A program made the position numbers and the translations under genes. A model generated the notes under the pieces. The model ran no database searches and was not told the origin of the DNA. It saw only the letters and a program-made list of their open reading frames with translations. 64,000 nt of DNA from Lunularia cruciata (lineage: Eukaryota; Streptophyta; Marchantiopsida; Lunulariales; Lunulariaceae). Below, piece after piece: positions 33,282-43,509 of the stretch. Location of the stretch: positions 38,876,501 to 38,940,500 of the forward strand of contig OX419761.1 of assembly GCA_948567375.1 (NCBI GenBank). Reading direction: 5' to 3'. The stretch's first letter is position 1, and every line of letters starts with the position of its first letter.

Positions 33282-34490
33282 ATTGAAGCATTGTTGCCAC
33301 TTTGTCCACTAAATATGGCAACAAGATAGATCCTTCTATATCTCGAGGTAGACTAGAGGTTTGTGGTCTGTCTCTACTACAAATGCCTTCTTGCCTAGAT
33401 AGTGCTTCCAATGCTGGGTTGCCAAAATGATGGCCAGCTCTTCTTGTTCTGTGGTGTGGTAGTTGCGCTCTACTGGTAACAACTTTTGAGAGAAATATGC
33501 AATTGTCATCTGTCATGCCACCCTTGTTATAGGACTGCTCCTATTGCTATGCCTGATGCATCTATAGCCAACTTGATTGGACGTTTTGGATCATACCACT
33601 TCAAGATTGGTGCATGTAGCAAGGGAGCTTTCAATTCTTGAAGGGCCAAATCTTGTGTGGTTCCCCATGTCCACTTCTTCTCCTTGCCAAGTAGTGTCGT
33701 TAAAGGCTGTGCAATCTTGGAGAAGTCCTTGACAAATCTATGATAGAATCTCGTCAACCCCAAGAAGCTCTTGAGTTGAGTCTGATCTTTTGGGGCACTC
33801 CATTTTTGAATGATCTCTATTTTATATGTCAATACTTGAATGCCCTCTACACTTACTCTATGCCCCAAGTAGTCTACTTCAGACTTGCCAAACTTGCACT
33901 TTGAGATTTTGGCATACAATTGATTTTGTCTTAGAATCTAGAGGACCTCTCGTAGATGTTGTTTGTGTTCCGTCATTGTGCTACTATATACTAAGATATC
34001 ATCCAAGAAGACGATAATATCCTTATTCAAGTATGGACAAAATATATCATTCATTAGACTCATGAAAGTGGTAGGTGCATTGGTGAGGCCAAAAGGCATC
34101 ACAAGATACTCAAAGTGGCCATACTTGGTTCAAAAGGTAGTTTTGTACACATCTTCCTTTGCAATTTGGGTTTGATTGTAATCACTCCGCAAGTCCAATT
34201 TGGTGAAGTATCTTGCTCCATGCAGTTGATCAAACAGGTCATCCATGCAAGGTAAGGGGTATTTTTTCTTCATTATTTGCTGATTGAGACCTCGATAGTC
34301 AATGCACATGCGCATTGTACTATCCTTCTTCTTCACAAACAAGATAGGAGCTCCATATGGTGATACGCTAGGTTGTATGAACCCTTTCTACAGCATCTCC
34401 TCAATTTAAGTCTAACACTCCTCCAACTCATGAGGTGATAGGCGATATGGGGCCTTACAAGGAGGTGTCTTCCCCGTGAGTGTCTCAATT
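33282..34490 (-). pseudogene. Family A RT and RNase H (antisense element)
   Basis: The piece 33527-33919 covers the RT end and the RNase H start (LGHRVSVEGIQVL, FLGLTRFYHRFV, ASGIAIGAVL). 34130-34342 covers [11 protein letters not shown] and LDLRSDYNQ. The catalytic FLDDILVYS can be read at about 33985-34015. Unlike the sense copy it has no stop after RGLN, so the two copies carry independent damage. Confidence 0.8.
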
Positions 34491-34727
34491 TTATGATCTA
34501 CTCTCCTTTTTGGTGGTAATCCTAAGGGTAGATCATCGGGAAAGACATCTTGAAATTCATCCACCACAACCTTCAATTTCTCAAGAATTTGTCCATTGAG
34601 TTATGCACTCTGGGCTTCTTATTAGACCCATGAAACATCTATCGGTCATACAAACAGTTGCCATCCTTATGACATATAGAGGCATATCCTACCTAGGTGA
34701 TTTTTCTTTAACCCCAATGATTGACCA

Positions 34728-35090
34728 TTAGTGGGTTCTCACTACTTCCTTCCTCCAATCTACCATAGGGTTGTAATGCTCTATCCATGGCATGCCTAAG
34801 ATTGCATCATAATGAGCTAATTGTATCACTTGCCACTCAATTGCTTCTTGATATTCTCCTACAGAGAGTGTGACCCGTCTAGGTAATGATTCAATCGTCT
34901 CTATTTGCACGTTAGGCAACTCTACTTCTTCACTCCTATCTCTCTCTAGATCCATTCCCAATCTTATTGCAACAAAGCAAGATAAAAAATTCTCTATTGC
35001 TCCCGGATCAATTAATACTCTCACTTGATTGCCTTCTAGGACTCCATTCACGACAATCAATTGTGAGGTTGCCTTTTGGGATCTTTGCAC
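34728..35090 (-). pseudogene. Family A aspartic protease (antisense element)
   Basis: A 120-codon open frame corresponds to 22960-23330 of the sense copy. The active-site motif reads VLIDPGAIENFLS, Pro replacing Thr of the usual DTG. It continues to AILGMPWIEHYNPMVDW, the end of the protease fold. It is open, but the motif change suggests loss of activity. Confidence 0.7.
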
Positions 35091-36212
35091 ATTAGTCTTC
35101 TTCCTTCCCTTGCTTCTCTTCTTCCTTATTGAGCCAGTAAGGCTGCGAGGTATATTTACTGGTAATCTTTGTTTTTCAAAGTGTTTTCCACCTCCTTCCC
35201 CACTTCAATGGGCCTCTGCATGTTGTTCAAAGATCACTTGTATGAAGGCCAAGGGCCTCTAGGGAAACAAGTGCAACAATTTGTAGATATGTGCCCAATA
35301 TGGCAAAAATTGTAACAACTGCGTTGTTCTCCTCAAGTTCCTTCTCCTTGTGGGAGTCCATCTCTTTGTTCTTCTACCCGTCCACGCTCCTCTTGAAGCG
35401 GTTGTGCTCCTTTGATCTCAAAATTGAAGGTTGCCCAATTCCATTGGTACGGGTCCACCCATGTGTGGCATTTCTGCCCAATAATTTTGAGGCGGAACTA
35501 CTCCTTCACCTCCACCCAATGCTCCTACTATTCTCTATACACTAGCAATAGCTTCAAATACAGTGCGAGGATTTTTGCACCATGACTTCTTGGCTAATCC
35601 GCTCCTTTAACCCTCATTTGAAATTATCAAGAGCCTCTGATGGACTCATGTTGAATATTGTGACTTGTAGATCCAGAAGTGTCTCCACATACTCTTGTAC
35701 ACTATTCTTTTGTCTCAATCCTAATAGTCACGTTCGAGCCATCTGCACAAAATCCACCAATTGGAAATTGTTCAACAATCCTTCTTGCATTGATGTCCAC
35801 ATGACCTCCCTTCTCTCTGCCAACATGGATCATTCCCAAGCATCATACCATGTGAGGGCTTTATTGGTCAAGTACCCACATGCAAACACGCATGCAGCAT
35901 GCTCCGTGATCTTTGTTGAGAACAATCTAAATTATCAATTCATTCTCAAGATCTAATTTTCCACTACTCCCATCATATGCTACCCTTTGTAAGGCTTGAT
36001 GTTGCAGGTCTTCTTCATCCAGAGTAGCAATGTGGCTTCATCATTGATAGGGTTTGTAGGCACAAGTGCCTCTCCAAGTACTTCAGTCGTAGGTACTGGA
36101 TTTTGAGACGGCTCTTCTTCTTGCCTGGCTTGATTGTTCCTGAGCACCTACACTTGACTTTGTAATGTCTCCATGGTCATCATAATCTCTCAAAATTCAT
36201 TCAACATCCCTT
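35091..36212 (-). pseudogene. Family A gag (antisense element)
   Basis: The minus strand matches the sense gag at 12340-13288 and its continuation at 22826-22990, here uninterrupted. Frames are broken. It ends at about 36212 with GAATGAATTTTG, where the sequence jumps straight to the C/G tract of the LTR. Confidence 0.75.
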
Positions 36213-36531
36213 GGGGGGGGTGGATTCTACACATTTTTGAGGCCTAATTCATCCGTTTAGGCCTTTGAAATTGCCTTCAAAGATTTTAGGCATTGGTTCC
36301 TACTCTATTAGTAGAAGTCTCCTTTTGGTGATACCTCTTTCTGATCTATTTAGTCCATCATGTGTAACATCCTTCCGGATGTTACCAAACCAATTCTCAC
36401 CTTTAAATCATATGTCTAGCTATTGGTTCTAAGGTTCTCAAGTTTATTTTGACCATCATGTATAACATCATTCTAGATGTTACCAAACCAAATTTCAGAT
36501 CTAGATCATATGGCTAGCTCTTGGTATTACA
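36213..36531 (-). repeat. Family A 5' LTR fragment (antisense element)
   Basis: Only the part from the G-tract (8 G at 36213-36220) to the LTR start remains, ending GGTATTACA at 36531. The promoter-proximal end, primer site and leader are deleted. The target duplication CTTGG follows. Confidence 0.85.
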
Positions 36532-36551
36532 CTTGGTCTCAATCTTTTACA

Positions 36552-36880
36552 ATTATGAGGACTTTTGGATTATTTAGGGTTCAGAGTGATTACTTCACAT
36601 TGAGATTGATGGGTCAATAATTTTAAATTCTAATCTCTTGGTATTCATACTTGAGTTCAGAACTTAGTTTGAAGATTTTTGAGATAGGAATTGACTGTTA
36701 TGAGAGTGTATAGTTTTTAAGTTTGAAGAGATAACATTTACTCATGTGAGTTGGGATGTGAGGGGTGTGGTTTTGCAAGTATGAGGAGATAAAGAAAGGA
36801 ACATCATGTGTTATTTGTGTGATTGTTTTATGGCTCTCTTGCTTGTCTTTATTACCAATATGGGTGGTCATAAGGAGTTG
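36552..36880. other. Flank of the B insertion, nothing recognised
   Basis: There is no coding or repeat similarity that I can see before the reverse-transcriptase homology starts near 36880. Short open frames here are probably chance. Confidence 0.4.
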
Positions 36881-39240
36881 CTATCTTGGAGTTAATTGTC
36901 AATACATGATAGGGAGATCCTTTAAGGGGACCTTTGTTTACCATGGCTCACTTCAAAGCTCTCTTATCTACTACTTTGGCCATGCTAGGTTGTGTATTTC
37001 CCTCCTTGGTAGATGATAAACACATTGTGGGCCCCATAGATCAGATTAGTCAAGTGATATGATCACTTGACTACCAAGCTACATCTTGTAGGCTTGAAAG
37101 TCAAGGTGTCAAAGTGTAGAGCATGATCTCCTTCAAGTATCTATCTCCACCTTGAGCTTCAATGGGATGTGTCACATCTACAAATGGACTATGTATCTTG
37201 GATTGCTAGTACGATCCAAGGATTTTATCACATACTTCTTAGATGTTGCCCTTGTAGAGGATATTTCCATATGGATGACCTTACTCTACTAGGAGATTTG
37301 TAGATGGCATTTGGTATACTCTCTTTTAGTATTTCTTGTTGACCAACTTACCTTCTCCGCCTGATTCTCCCTTCCTTAACTTTCATATCATGTCTTAGAG
37401 CTTTTGATAAGAGGATTATTGGAGTATTTGGTGATATAATTGGACCAAGGACATTTGAGTGTGTGATGGGGGATTTAGCACATAAACAAACATCTCTACC
37501 AATCTCATGTGGAGGAGCAGACCTATTATTTATGGAGGAAATGGCACCTATAGTATTTTTGGGCAGTTGGACTTTCTCGACACCCCTACTTTCCTCCCAT
37601 TTTGTGGTTGTTGATAAGCCAATTTTGGAGACATATCTGACTAAGGTGGAGGAGGACTCCTTTTCTCTTTGGGTGTTATTGGAAAAAACAAGAGATGGTC
37701 TATCCCTACGGGCATGGGAGGACCTTCCATCCTTTACTTCATTAACATCAAATCAGACCAAAGGTTTGTACTCTTCCTTGATAGAGCAACAATGTCAACA
37801 TATGCTACATGCTCTCTTAGTTAACTCATCTATTCCTTGGGTCACTAGAGCACTTCTTTGCTCTTGCTCTAGCAAGGATGCAAGCTCTTGGATCCTAGTT
37901 AGATTGTGCATTAGGGCATTCTGACTTGCACCAATGTAATACTCTGAGGACAAGAGAACTCTTCAAGATAGAAAACATAGATTTCACACTCAATCCTTTG
38001 ATGCCCCAAAGGAGCACCTTCTCTTTATTATATAGGAAGCTCCACCAGAGGATTAGGTACATGGATAGGTGACCTGTCAGCAAGCTCCACCCTTAGATTA
38101 CTTTCTTGGATGGGTGACATGTTGTTCTTGGTCCTATCTGGTTGGTCAAACAGGCTTTGATGGGAAGGAATCTTTTAGGGAATCTTCTTGTAGGAATCTC
38201 AAAATCACGTGGGTGAGGTACCATTGGAAAGCTCCCAGGCAAGAAAAACCATGGGGTAGGGAAAGCCAGACTTGCCTCTGTTGGAAGAGGGGAGTTTGCA
38301 CATTTTTGAGACCTAATTCATCCATTTAGACCTCCAAAATAATCTCAAATTTTTAGATCTATTTTGGTTTTTGCACTATTAATAGAAGTACTCTTTTGGT
38401 AATACTTTTATCTGATCTACTTAGTCCATCATGTATAACATCCTTCCAGATGTTACCAAACCAAATTTCATCTCTAGATCATGTGTCTAGCTATTGATTC
38501 TAAAGTTTTCAAGCATGTTTCGGTTTTTGGCCTATTAGTAGAAGTACTCTTTTGCTGATACCTTTTTTTGATCTACTTAGTCCATCATGTATAATATTCT
38601 TACAGATGTTACCAAACCAAATTTCATCTCTAGATCATGTGTCTAGATATTGGTAGTACAACCAACCACATTCTCTACAATGATGAGGTTTTGCCTAGGT
38701 TTGGTCCACCTATTTGCATCTTTGTTACTCACTTGTGAGTGTGCTTCTACACTAGATGCAGAAGTGATCCATATGACACAATGTCCTTTTGGAGGATAGA
38801 GGATAGCTACCATAATGCCATCAAGGATGTAGTGTTTGCTCTGGCACGAGAGAGTAGATACCTTGCTTGGAGGGAGCTTTTGTATGCTTTATAAACAACA
38901 TGATGATTAGATGACAATGGCGGATGTTGTGGTTACAAACCTTATGCATGATGCAGTTTTGGAAAGAATGATTACTGATTCTCTTGGATTCACAACATAT
39001 TGAGCAGCATCATGCAAGGTCTCCAAGTATAGGAATATACATTGAGTTCACTTCTTTGTTCCTCTAGCCTTGGAGTCATATGGAGTGATGGATGAGATGT
39101 TTGATACATTTATTTGTGTTCATTGCTCTATCAAGAGCATTGGATGGTGCAATCCATATGAGATCAATCATAATAGGTGATGCTTTTTGGATGCTTGTAA
39201 ACCATACAATTGGCATAGCTCGGATATCTTAGGTGCGGTC
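36880..39240 (+). pseudogene. LINE-type reverse transcriptase remnant, copy 1
   Basis: The sequence reads GDPL.GPLF (RT motif with GDP, about 36910-36940), MAHF.ALLSTTLAM, a damaged ADD motif (VDDKHI) and HLVGL. It then continues to GVFGDIIGPRTFECVM and LPISCGG (about 37410-37510). After a solo A LTR (37935-38660) it resumes with a CPFGG region (about 38770-38800). It is a tandem relative of copy 2, with which it shares long blocks. Assignment as a non-LTR reverse transcriptase rests on the order of GDP and ADD motifs; endonuclease was not seen. Many stops. Confidence 0.6.
37935..38660 (-). repeat. Solo family A LTR
   Basis: 726 bp, TGTAATACTCTGAGG to GGTAGTACA on the plus strand. It is flanked by a perfect 5-bp duplication ACCAA (37930-37934 and 38661-38665) and has no internal sequence beside it. 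This is the product of LTR-LTR recombination after insertion in the LINE-type copy. Confidence 0.9.
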
Positions 39241-39377
39241 GGGTAAGTTTCTCATATCGAGACTATTGGGGCTTAGCACCATTTGATGTCTTTTGTCTCC
39301 CCTTTAAGGCCTTCATGGGTTCTTCTTGTCCTTCATGTGTTCTCCGTGGTTGCCATTTCCAAATTTATTTTTTAACA
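39241..39377 (+). repeat. LINE-like 3' tail between the two copies
   Basis: TTTCTCATATCGAGACTATT followed by GGGGCTTAGC and a CTTCATG/CCTTCATG-rich stretch. Similar tails follow copy 2 (41810-41950) and lie alone near 52720-53130 and 62700-62890. It marks the end of copy 1. Confidence 0.5.
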
Positions 39378-40410
39378 TCCACCTATAGTTGATCATTGAT
39401 CATGTTCTCATATATGGAGTCCATTTCAAGAAGCCATGGCTCACTTTAGAGCTCTCTTATCTACTACTTTGGCCATGCTAGGTTGTGCATTTCACTCCTT
39501 GGCAGATGATACACACATCATGGGCCTTGTAGATCAGATTAGGCAGGCCTTTGATCAATTGACTACCGAGCTACATCTAGTAGGCTTAAGAGTCAAGGTG
39601 TCAAAGTGCAAGGCATCGTCTCCTTTAGGTATCCTCCCCACCTTGAGCTTCCAAAGGGGTGTATCACATCTACATATGGACTATGTGTTCTTAGAGTGCG
39701 AGTAGGATCCAAAGATTTTGTCACATGCTTCTTAGACATTGTTCTTGTAGAGGATGTTCTCCATGTGGATGACCTTCTATTACTAGCAAATCTGCAAGTG
39801 GCATTTGGTATACTCTCCTCTAGTATTGCTTGTCGACTGACGTACCTCATATACACAGTTCCTCCCTCCTCGTCCTTCCTAGTACGTTTGAGAGCCTTGG
39901 ATAGGAGGATTATAGGAGTCTTTGGTGATATTATTGGACCAAGGACATTTGAGTGTTTGATAGGGGATTTGGCACCTAAACAGACAACTTTGTTGATCTC
40001 GTGTGGAGGAGTTGGCTTGCTATCTATGGAGGAGATGACACATAGCATTTTTGGGTAGTTGGGCTCTCTCAACACCCCTACTTTCCTCTTGTTTTGTGGT
40101 TGTTGATAGGCCAATTTTGGAGACTTATGTGGGAGAGGTGGAGGAGGGATACTATTCTCTCCACACATTTGCTTCACTATCATCAGATTGGACTAGAGGT
40201 TTACAATCTTCCTTAATGGAGCAATAGTGTGAGCATATGCTACATTCTCTCTTAGTTGACTTGTCCATTCCTCAAGCTACTAGAGCATGTCTTTGCTCTT
40301 GCTCCGGCAAGGGTGCAAGCTATTGGATCCTAGCTTGATCTTGCATTAGGGAGTTCTAACTTGCACTCGCTACTTTCTTTATAGCAATGAGGTTTTGCCT
40401 AGGTTTGGTC

Positions 40411-41099
40411 TGTGAGCCGGCTTGTCTCTCACTCAGGATGAACCTCTGATGGCTATTATGGTAACGCACCATGGACTAAGAAGGCAAGGAACCTGAACTC
40501 CATCATACTCCTCCAAGGCTAACACTCCAAGACTCAAGACATTGCTCACTAGAGAACTCAATGAGAGAGATAGTTGCAAATGAAAGGATGATGAGTACCT
40601 CCTCACCCCTTGTTATATACTTGTGAAATAGTTATGTACCAAAGTTACTAATTACCGTAGTAACTCAAGTTACTAGACTAAAAGTCAAGTAAAGTCAAAA
40701 AGTAGAAAGGAATATCCATTCACATGGGCATATTTCCCTAAGCATGTGGTCTTATCTTGACCCAACCACTAAGTCAAGGATTCTTTCACATGGGCTATCC
40801 TTGGACTAAAGAAGAATCCAAAACAAAAAAGCTTGCAGGCCCAAGAGTTCTCAATTCTTTCCTCAAAGCCAAACACTTAGGAATAATACCAAGTCAACAC
40901 ACTAAAATCCAAAATAGTGGTGCTCATCTTTTCTACTTCCTCTAAAGTAAGGTCTCTTCTATCTTAGCTATGACTAACTTTAGCTAACCATGAATAATAT
41001 AGAATCATCCTTTATCTCTATATAAATAATATTTCTTAAGTACTTGTAATACCAAGCTAAATATCACAATACCACACACATGCACAAATGGGTGTTACA
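40411..41099 (-). repeat. Solo family C LTR
   Basis: 689 bp, TGTGAGCCGG to GGGTGTTACA. It is flanked by GGTC on both sides (40407-40410 and 41100-41103), a 4-bp target duplication. The uninterrupted target is visible in copy 1 at about 38695-38710 (GGTTTGGTCCACC). It matches 22135-22825. Confidence 0.9.
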
Positions 41100-41672
41100 G
41101 GTCCACCCTTCTGCATTTTTATTACTCACTTGTGAGTGTGGTTCTACATTAGATGCACCAGCGGTCCATATGACACGATGTCCTTTTGGAGGACAAAGGA
41201 TAGCTACACATGATGCTATTAGGGACATAGTGTTTGCTATGGCATGAGAGAGTGGATACTTGGCTTCGAGACAACGTTCATATGATTTGTAGACGACACG
41301 TGTTAGGGCAGATTTATACTTGGTCCAAGATGATCAGTTGATAGTAGCGGATGTCGTGGTTACGGACCCTACGCACGATACAGTTTTAGAGGGAGTGATT
41401 ACATCCCCCTGGATGGGCGGCAAGGTGCAGCAATAGGTTGCAAGGTCTCCAAGTATAGGGGCATGTAGCGAGGTCACCTCTTTGTTCCCCTAGCCTTGGA
41501 GTTATATGGAGTGATGGACACAAAGTTCGATACATTGTCACGGAGTGCACGAGATATTATCATGTTAGGCACCAGGGGTACCACTCTCACTCTCATCCTT
41601 TGTAGTATATTTTAGGCAACGTGTGTACATTGCTCTACAAAGGACAATGGTTGGTGCAATCCATAGGAGAAC

Positions 41673-41768
41673 ATTCACAATAGGTGATGTTTCTTCAAAT
41701 GCTCCAGTTGATTGTAGACCATTCACAATAGGTGATGCTTCTTCAAATGCTCCAATTGATTGTAGACC
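41673..41768 (+). repeat. 48-bp tandem duplication in the LINE-type C-terminus
   Basis: Two units, 41673-41720 and 41721-41768, each start ATTCACAATAGGTGATG and end GATTGTAGACC, differing at two bases. In frame they encode two copies of FTIGD.SSNAP.DCRP. Copy 1 (about 39150-39220) has a single, diverged unit. Confidence 0.85.
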
Positions 41769-41805
41769 ACACGACTTGCATAACTTGGATATCTTAGATG
41801 TCTAA

Positions 41806-41960
41806 TAGCAGATTTCTCATATAGACTCTATTGGGGCCTAGCCCATTATTCTTCTTCTTCTTCTTCTTCTTTTTTTGTGATGGGGTCTTCCCCATCCTTC
41901 ATGTTCTATACATGGTCTCATTTTTCTTTTTGTTCTTGTCGATTCTATTCCTCCCGCTCT
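41806..41960 (+). repeat. LINE-like 3' tail with TTC microsatellite
   Basis: It follows the stop of copy 2. It has a (TTC)n run at about 41848-41870, then GGGGTCTTCCCCATCCTTC, the phrase shared with the tails at about 53087 and 62767. Confidence 0.6.
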
Positions 41961-42047
41961 CCTCTCAAGCTCCTCGGTCATGCTCCACTCTGACCGACCT
42001 GACCGCGCCGAGATTTCTTCACCCTTGCCCGGTTTCATGAGAGACTT

Positions 42048-42469
42048 ATGGTGGCTACATTCATAAGTTGTGCGGTAGCAAGGGGAGCAGTAAGGGCTAT
42101 TAAAGGTATTCAATAAAGCATACCACACTACTTAGGAAACAGTGGAGTTTTTATCTGCTCTCTTCATGAAGCATATCACGCTACTCAGGAAACAATGGAG
42201 TTCTTTCATCTGCTCTCATTATGTTCAACCCGCTAAAGACTAAGGTCTAACCCTGTATAACGGTGGAATTGCTCTCGAGTCACTACGTGCAATTTCTTGG
42301 GAACAAGCCCACCCTCTCCTTGACTTTCATTTCTGCGATCCGCTTTCTTACAACTATATGCGACGGCACAAAACCTCAAATGTTTCCCCTAAACTGCTCT
42401 CGAGAGAACACGGCATGGATGGTGGCTAGATTCATAAGTGGTGCGGTAGCAAGGGGAGCAGTAAGGGCT
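42048..42469 (+). repeat. 51-bp direct repeat and adjacent 54-bp tandem repeat
   Basis: 42048-42098 and 42419-42469 are 51-bp near-identical copies (two differences), both reading from ATG as MVA-FIS-AVARGAVRA. Between them, 42115-42168 and 42169-42224 are two diverged units of about 54 bp (AAGCATACC..CTACTTAGGAAACAGTGG). This suggests a local segmental duplication with a partial first coding exon. Confidence 0.7.
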
Positions 42470-43094
42470 AGAGGCTGAAGCAGAGCTGCAAACTGTACTT
42501 GCAGAAAAGAGAAGAAAATCGCGAGGCTAAGGAACAAGCTGCAGTATTACGAGACCGTGAACCATGAGATGTCATAGAGGAATTAAGGAGCAATCGGTAA
42601 GCATACTACTATTCGAGCCCTTGATGTCTGCGACGTCTCGCTTGTTACTCCGGTTTAATGGCACCGCCGGAAACCAAATTGTGATTCACCCCTTGTCTAT
42701 AGCTCCACTAGTGTTCCAAAACGGTTCTCTTGTGCAAGTCGGGTATGCAGATGGTTGTTGACCCTTCCCTTGGTGTACAGAAATAGCAAGGCTGAGCAGA
42801 CGAAGGAGACAATGGAGGCAGCGTTTGGCAGTATTGGGCTTGGGTGTGGCCGTGTGCATCGGTATTTCTGCTGCAGGTGTATACCACTACGTTCCTTGGG
42901 AGCAGCTCAAGAGTTTGAGTAAGGGATCTGCATTCCCTTCCGGAGACCAAGCTCACTCTGAAACGACTGAGAAGGTTGTTAACTTCAGAGCGCCTACCAC
43001 TGATGCTCTTACTATTAATTTATTAGCTGAGGAAATGTCCCCTCATTGTATATCTGAAACATTGTTCTGGAGTCCGTGTGTGAGTAGCGGCTAA
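42419..43094 (+). pseudogene. Possible decayed gene, unrecognised
   Basis: After MVARFISGAVARGAVRA (42419 on) frames read coiled-coil-like segments EAEAELQTVLAEKRR and, in another frame, REAKEQAAVLRDREP with one stop. 42765-43094 then reads ARLSRRRRQWRQRLAVLGLG followed by a hydrophobic stretch (VAVCIGISAAGVYHYVP) and a polar tail to a stop at 43092. A basic segment before a membrane span would suit a small membrane protein. Frames must be joined by splicing or frameshift, so it could be a pseudogene or a multi-exon gene that I cannot resolve. I do not recognise the family. Confidence 0.3.
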
Positions 43095-43509
43095 AGTTTT
43101 GCAAAGGGAAAACAAAGTAAAGATGGGAACGTTATCGATGATGGTAGATGGGTTCTCTAAGGAATAAGGAGAGTCCCATTGTACATGGGGGAGACTTGTG
43201 CTCCTGATATCATATAGACTACTGTAGTAGATACGAGTGGGGCTAAATGAAGGGCTTTGTTAACCAGTTCATTTTTCTTACGCCGTTTGGCGATAGTTGA
43301 GCCTCCCTAGGTGGATCGTATTATTCTTCATAACCTGCAAGCTTGGATCCTGATTGCAGGCCCACAATGTCCATTAAGTTATTCTATATTTAGATGAGGA
43401 ATTTTGATGGTTCTGTTCTCGGAGCTGGACAGCAATCACCATATGCACCACCAGGAAGAAATTAATTGAGTCATATCGCAGGTCATTTTGAGCAGAGAGA
43501 TCAGCTGCG

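Larger units (their letters stand above)
30931..36531 (-). mobile_element. Family A element inserted antisense in the family B 3' LTR
   Basis: It is bounded by a perfect 5-bp target duplication CTTGG (30926-30930 and 36532-36536). The 3' LTR is 30931-31729; the internal region in antisense order is chromodomain, integrase, RNase H/RT, protease, gag; the 5' LTR is partial (36213-36531). Primer site, leader ORFs and the gag-proximal part of the LTR are missing, lost between a G-tract at 36213 and the gag start. With no primer site and many stops it could not move without help. It provides the empty-site version of the place where C inserted in the other A element (about 35220-35265). Confidence 0.9.
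39378..41805 (+). pseudogene. LINE-type reverse transcriptase remnant, copy 2
   Basis: It begins in RT at about 39434 (MAHFRALLSTTLAM) and carries LADDTHIMGLVDQI, HLVGLRVKVSKCKA (39436-39705), then ALDRRIIGVFGDIIGPRTF and LLISCGGVGLL (about 39890-40030). A solo C LTR (40411-41099) interrupts it. It continues with HMTRCPFGG and IATHDAIRDIVFAMA (about 41155-41250), VADVVVTDPTHD, and a C-terminal frame 41623-41805 ending NLDILDV. Frameshifts and stops break it. The C-terminus contains a 16-residue tandem duplication. Confidence 0.6.
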
